This document shows positions 60,312 to 64,000 of a stretch of DNA of 64,000 bases, piece by piece (positions within the stretch are counted from its first letter, which is position 1; every line of letters starts with the position of its first letter). The DNA comes from Pyrrhoderma lamaoense. Its lineage: Eukaryota > Basidiomycota > Agaricomycetes > Hymenochaetales > Hymenochaetaceae. The DNA lies in contig NBAZ01000001.1 of the NCBI GenBank assembly GCA_002794735.1, forward strand, positions 2,232,001-2,296,000, written 5' to 3'. Position numbers and translations under genes: made by a program. Below the pieces are notes generated by a model. The model was not told where the DNA came from. It searched no databases and worked only from the letters and a program-made list of their open reading frames with translations.

Positions 60312-60643
60312 GTTATCTCCCCTCTGATTTGTATGCTTAAAGTCAACTTTTTCTTCATTTACGCTATTTATCCGTTTTTATTGCCGTGCATGCACATTGC
60401 GCAAGACACCCCTTTAAGCTGTGTTTCTATCCTAATTTCTGCTTTTTCTCTTAGCGTGCTCGAATGTTGCATTTGGTAGATCCGACCTCTGATCATATGC
60501 ACTAACTTTTTCGTACTTTCTTTTCGTTCCATCATTCGTTTTTTCACTACTGCTTTTCTACACTTATAATGCTATACATATTACTTGGAATCCGGATACA
60601 ATGGTATAGATAGTTGAATAAACAAGACTTTCTTGAGTAATTT
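60312..60643. other. Convergent spacer
   Basis: 3' flanks of the DENN gene (+) and VPS13 (-). T-rich on the + strand, no gene visible. Confidence 0.45.
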
Positions 60644-63600
60644 CTATCGTTCGAGGCGACGCTTTGCGTTAAATGTAATCACCACTGACTTCACTTGTTC
60701 GAAAAACCAGTCTTTTGACCCAGGATCTTGAATAACAACAAATTTATCATATTCCTTCCCGCTTTTGCTGACAAATCGTATGCCAGTATGTTCGCCCTGA
60801 ACACCTTGAATTCTTGTGAATGGCATATCCCATATAACCTTAAGATCCCTAGAGGTAAATGAGATAACCCTTGTATCCGTTAGCAGTATGACATTGTCAG
60901 TCCCGGGAAGTACTGAGATATTCATGAGATTCAAATCTTCTAGTAGGAGAAATGGAACACACCGATATGCGATATATAATAGTCATTTCTGTATCTACCC
61001 TCTTGTAGATCCTTCATCCAAGATTGACCCTGATACGTTTTGCCAGATTAATCGACATGTCATCTGTAAACTGAAAAGCAAAGACGTACTAATGCTTTGG
61101 ACGGTGAATAAGGTTCTAATACACCATCAACAGGTACGTGTCGAGGCTTCCTGACACGATCTCTCTGAGGAGCATCAAACACTGTTGTTGTGTTTCGTAT
61201 GCCTTCGCTGACATTAGCTGCGAGATCAAACACCCCGACAACTGGCTTCGTAACAGCTCTAAATCAAAATTCGTTAGAAAGTTATGAAAAATTGGCATAG
61301 AGGGAATAGCTACCCGACTAAGCCTTTACCCATTCCCTTGAAAAATCCTAAAGCACCTTCTGCATCGGCTCCTTCAATCGGTTTCATCTAGGGAGAGTCT
61401 AAGATAAGATAAACATCGCATCTGTTATAGTTGCGCTACATACCACGACTCCTTCAACACCACTAGCTAAACTATGAGCGAGCGCTTCTGCCCCAGAAGT
61501 AACCCCAATGCTATATAATAGTCAACCATGATATGTCGTAAGAGAACAAATGGAATGGCGTACAGGGCATGACGAGGCTTATTCCGACGCAGATTCATTC
61601 TTCGTCTCGCCTGAAAGTCCTCGTCCAAGGTAGCAGCACTTAGCCCTGTTCATAGTTTCTGTGAGTCAAAGAAGTTACGTAGTATATAACTATAGGTACC
61701 TTTTCCGAAGCTAGAGGTAACCTTTGTTACACTGTCTGAGAGTCCAAATATAGTTTTCTTGGCAAAACTAGCCGCTCCCTGAAGAAAAAAGTGAGATAAC
61801 AATTGCTGTTACTTCGATTGAGCGAACTACCTTAGCTAACCCAATTCCCAATTCTCCACTTCCATGTTGGACTACACCATGCCAAGGTTCGTAGAAGATA
61901 TCTCGCACGCCGGAACTGACATTTGTGAATAGCCCAACAGGGTTCCCGATGAAATCGGCGGATCCTAAGACACGATAAATCTGACCTAGAACTTCTCGTC
62001 GATAATGATATATGATTCTAGCTTGTAGTTCGGGTAGCGTAAGACGGATGTCGGATACTGCGAGAGCATTGAGTTGTAATTCGATTCCTTCGACGTTAGC
62101 TAACATCATCGTAAGAGCGTTGAGAACAACAGCCAAAGGGTTTCTCGTGGACATCCTGAGATAAGGTTAAAACAGGCGTCTATACTCGGAAGTATAAATT
62201 GCTACATACGCCTGAGTTTCATTACCAGAAGTTGCCATATTTCGAACGAAAGAAACAGACAAAACAATTGGTTGCAACTCTAATACTTCGAAATAGACAT
62301 CTTGTCCACTCGTGTGGGGGTTGGTTCTGGGATCTGGCCTCCATTACGAATAAGAACGCTGCAATAGTAATAAATGTTTTAATGTTTTAAATTGCTGATG
62401 TTTTGAGTTAAAAAAATCCATACTTTTCGGTATTTGATTCCCAGCTCACACCTTCCAGCCTCGTAAGATCTAAGATTGCATACAAGAACGCCTCATCTAT
62501 CTCTACAGTGATTGCTTGTAGAAGTAACGACGCATATTTCACGAACATCAAACCATGAGCTAAACGTAGATCAATAAGGGCTATGTGAAATCAATATTGT
62601 TATAGACGAACCTTTGTCGTTCAGGATAATCACAGAGGCATGAACAGTTGGAAGCGTGCCAAGACTCCTTGCTTCCTTCTTTAGAGGAGTGGGCTGTAAC
62701 AGAACTGGGAAGAAAGCATCTTGAAGCTGATTGTCAATCTGTAATGTTCCCAATTCCACATTCATTGATTGAGCGACAGGACTATTGGTGTACTCGAATT
62801 TCAGGTTTTGTACTGATAGATAGACCACTTCAACTAGTTTCTTATCCATTAGGGAGATACCAAGTCCTTTAAGATCTACACTGATGGCAATATTTGGCGG
62901 TACTTCTTCTTGAATGGCCTCAAACTCTTGCGTCGATGCAATAGAGCTTTCCGTGTTCCTACGTCTAGGCTTGTACACACTCGTCTCCTCCCTATAATCT
63001 GTGATAGATAGAAGTTGAGAGGGACCTTCCGCCCTTACATCGAAGGATAAAGTGCCTGCATTATGCTATAAACATCCGGGTTAATCATCATGGTTTGATT
63101 TTGCTTATAATTTTCGAGCACACCTTGAACGGTGGAAGGACACCTATCTCCATGATATCGATCCTTTGAGATCTCTTATTACAACTCAGGAAGATCTTCT
63201 TCTTCTTCATCGCTGGATAATCCCAAGCGTATGGTTTCCGTGTTCCAGGCTCAACTGTGTAAATGTAGTCACTCTCGGGCCTCTCATGAGCTTCATCCTA
63301 TCAAATGATAAATGTATCGTTTTACTTGATTTTCAAACCGGAACACTTACGATTTGGCCGAAAGTAATAGCAAAGCTCGATTTATTTTCGATTAAAAACG
63401 GCCATGGTCCAGTGTGAGGTTTAAGAGTTAAAAATATAGTAGCTTGATCAAGGACGATATCTACGACGACCAGATGCCTCTCCATACGTGATGATGATCC
63501 AGCTGGTCGCATAGGAACGTAGATAGATCCGATAGCTTCCATATCTATAGGAGATGACCTGAAAAATAGGGTATATTGAGATGGGATCTGATTAAATTGC

Positions 63601-64000
63601 TGTAAATTAACAAACCATTGTGCATCGAGACCCGGGTAAGCGATGGTCAATAATCTACGATCATTACCTTTAAATGTTAACAATGCTGAACGAGCCCCAG
63701 CCTGTAGCTCCGATTGTCCCAATGGCGCTGCACCAACCTCTCGGAATGTTATAGGACACGACAGTTTATTACAAACAATAAATCTTGGAGTAAGCTCTAT
63801 GACTTTTGAAAGTTTATATTTTCCCGATCCCTCCGACCAAGAGAGTCCTAGATGGATTTCGGCCTTGTTATTGGTGTGTGGCATCACCATAGACACCTCG
63901 GCGCTTGGAGCGTCAAATCGAATCACCTTTAATGGACCCAAAGTTAGCTGTAAGTCTCTAATATTCAGCTTGAGTTCCGAACCTGGGACCAGGTAGATTC
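60644..64000 (-). CDS. VPS13: VPS13 lipid-transfer protein, C-terminal part (5' partial)
   Basis: Bridge-like lipid transporter at organelle contacts. The window holds the C-terminal third; the N-terminal chorein part lies beyond 64000. Present are part of the VAB/SHR-BD region (PLKVIRFDAPSAEVSMVMPH, RFIVCNKLSCPITFREVG, KPHTGPWPFLIENKSSFAIT), the VPS13_C region (LPELQARIIYHYRREVLGQI, YRVLGSADFIGNPVGLFTNV, GVRDIFYEPWHGV, GLAKGAASFAKKTIFGLSDS, GLVGAVTKPVVGVFDLAANV) and the C-terminal PH-like domain (VILLTDTRVISFTSRDLKVI, FEQVKSVVITFNAKRRLER). At least nine exons with short introns. Confidence 0.95.

Overview
The window is nuclear DNA from a fungus, very probably a basidiomycete (Agaricomycetes-like). 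The evidence is many short GT-AG introns (about 50-66 nt, with CTGAC/CTAAC-type branch sites), very small exons, Zn2Cys6 regulators of the kind seen in mushroom-forming fungi, a CON-6 gene, and clear fungal orthologues (MMM1, HSP104, IME2-like kinase, Cdc3/AspB septin). Genes lie on both strands with short spacers and no operons. I see no transposon, CRISPR array, virus or rRNA. The species cannot be named from the sequence.

Layout. 0-6 kb: 3' part of a Cdc3-type septin (+), an INCENP/Sli15 gene (-) and a tRNA-Glu(CUC). 6.7-12.4 kb: CON-6 (+), RPB8 (-), MMM1 (-), a tubulin-tyrosine-ligase-like protein (+) and a YjbQ/UPF0047 protein (+) whose eight small exons are easy to miss. 13-23 kb: two related Zn2Cys6 regulators (one +, one -) flanking CPSF30/YTH1 (-) and prephenate dehydratase (-). 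23-33 kb: importin alpha (-), LSM5 (+), mitochondrial ribosomal protein bS16m (+), an ACBD6-like acyl-CoA-binding/ankyrin protein (-), succinyl-CoA ligase alpha (-) and the importin MTR10 (-). 33-45 kb: an unrecognised protein (+), HSP104 (-), DCP2 (+) and PRPP synthetase (+). 45-55 kb: an IME2/Crk1-type kinase (+), 2.3 kb of pyrimidine-rich and A/T-tract DNA, NDUFS6 (-) and a NIPA-type magnesium transporter (-). 55-64 kb: a DENN-domain protein (+) and the C-terminal part of VPS13 (-).

The genes are core eukaryotic housekeeping functions: cytokinesis and chromosome segregation, RNA processing and decay, nuclear import, ER-mitochondria contacts, mitochondrial respiration and translation, amino-acid and nucleotide synthesis, proteostasis. 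They do not form one pathway.

The most striking feature is gene structure. Exons of 1 nt (PRPP synthetase), 4 nt and 5 nt (the two Zn2Cys6 genes), 6 nt (NDUFS6) and 12 nt and 6 nt (YjbQ) are each needed to restore a conserved protein, and each is flanked by good splice signals. A second pattern is a set of single-base frame breaks, mostly at short homopolymers, in six otherwise intact genes. These look like missing bases in the assembly rather than pseudogenes. Exon coordinates were inferred by eye from reading frame, splice signals and recognised protein families.
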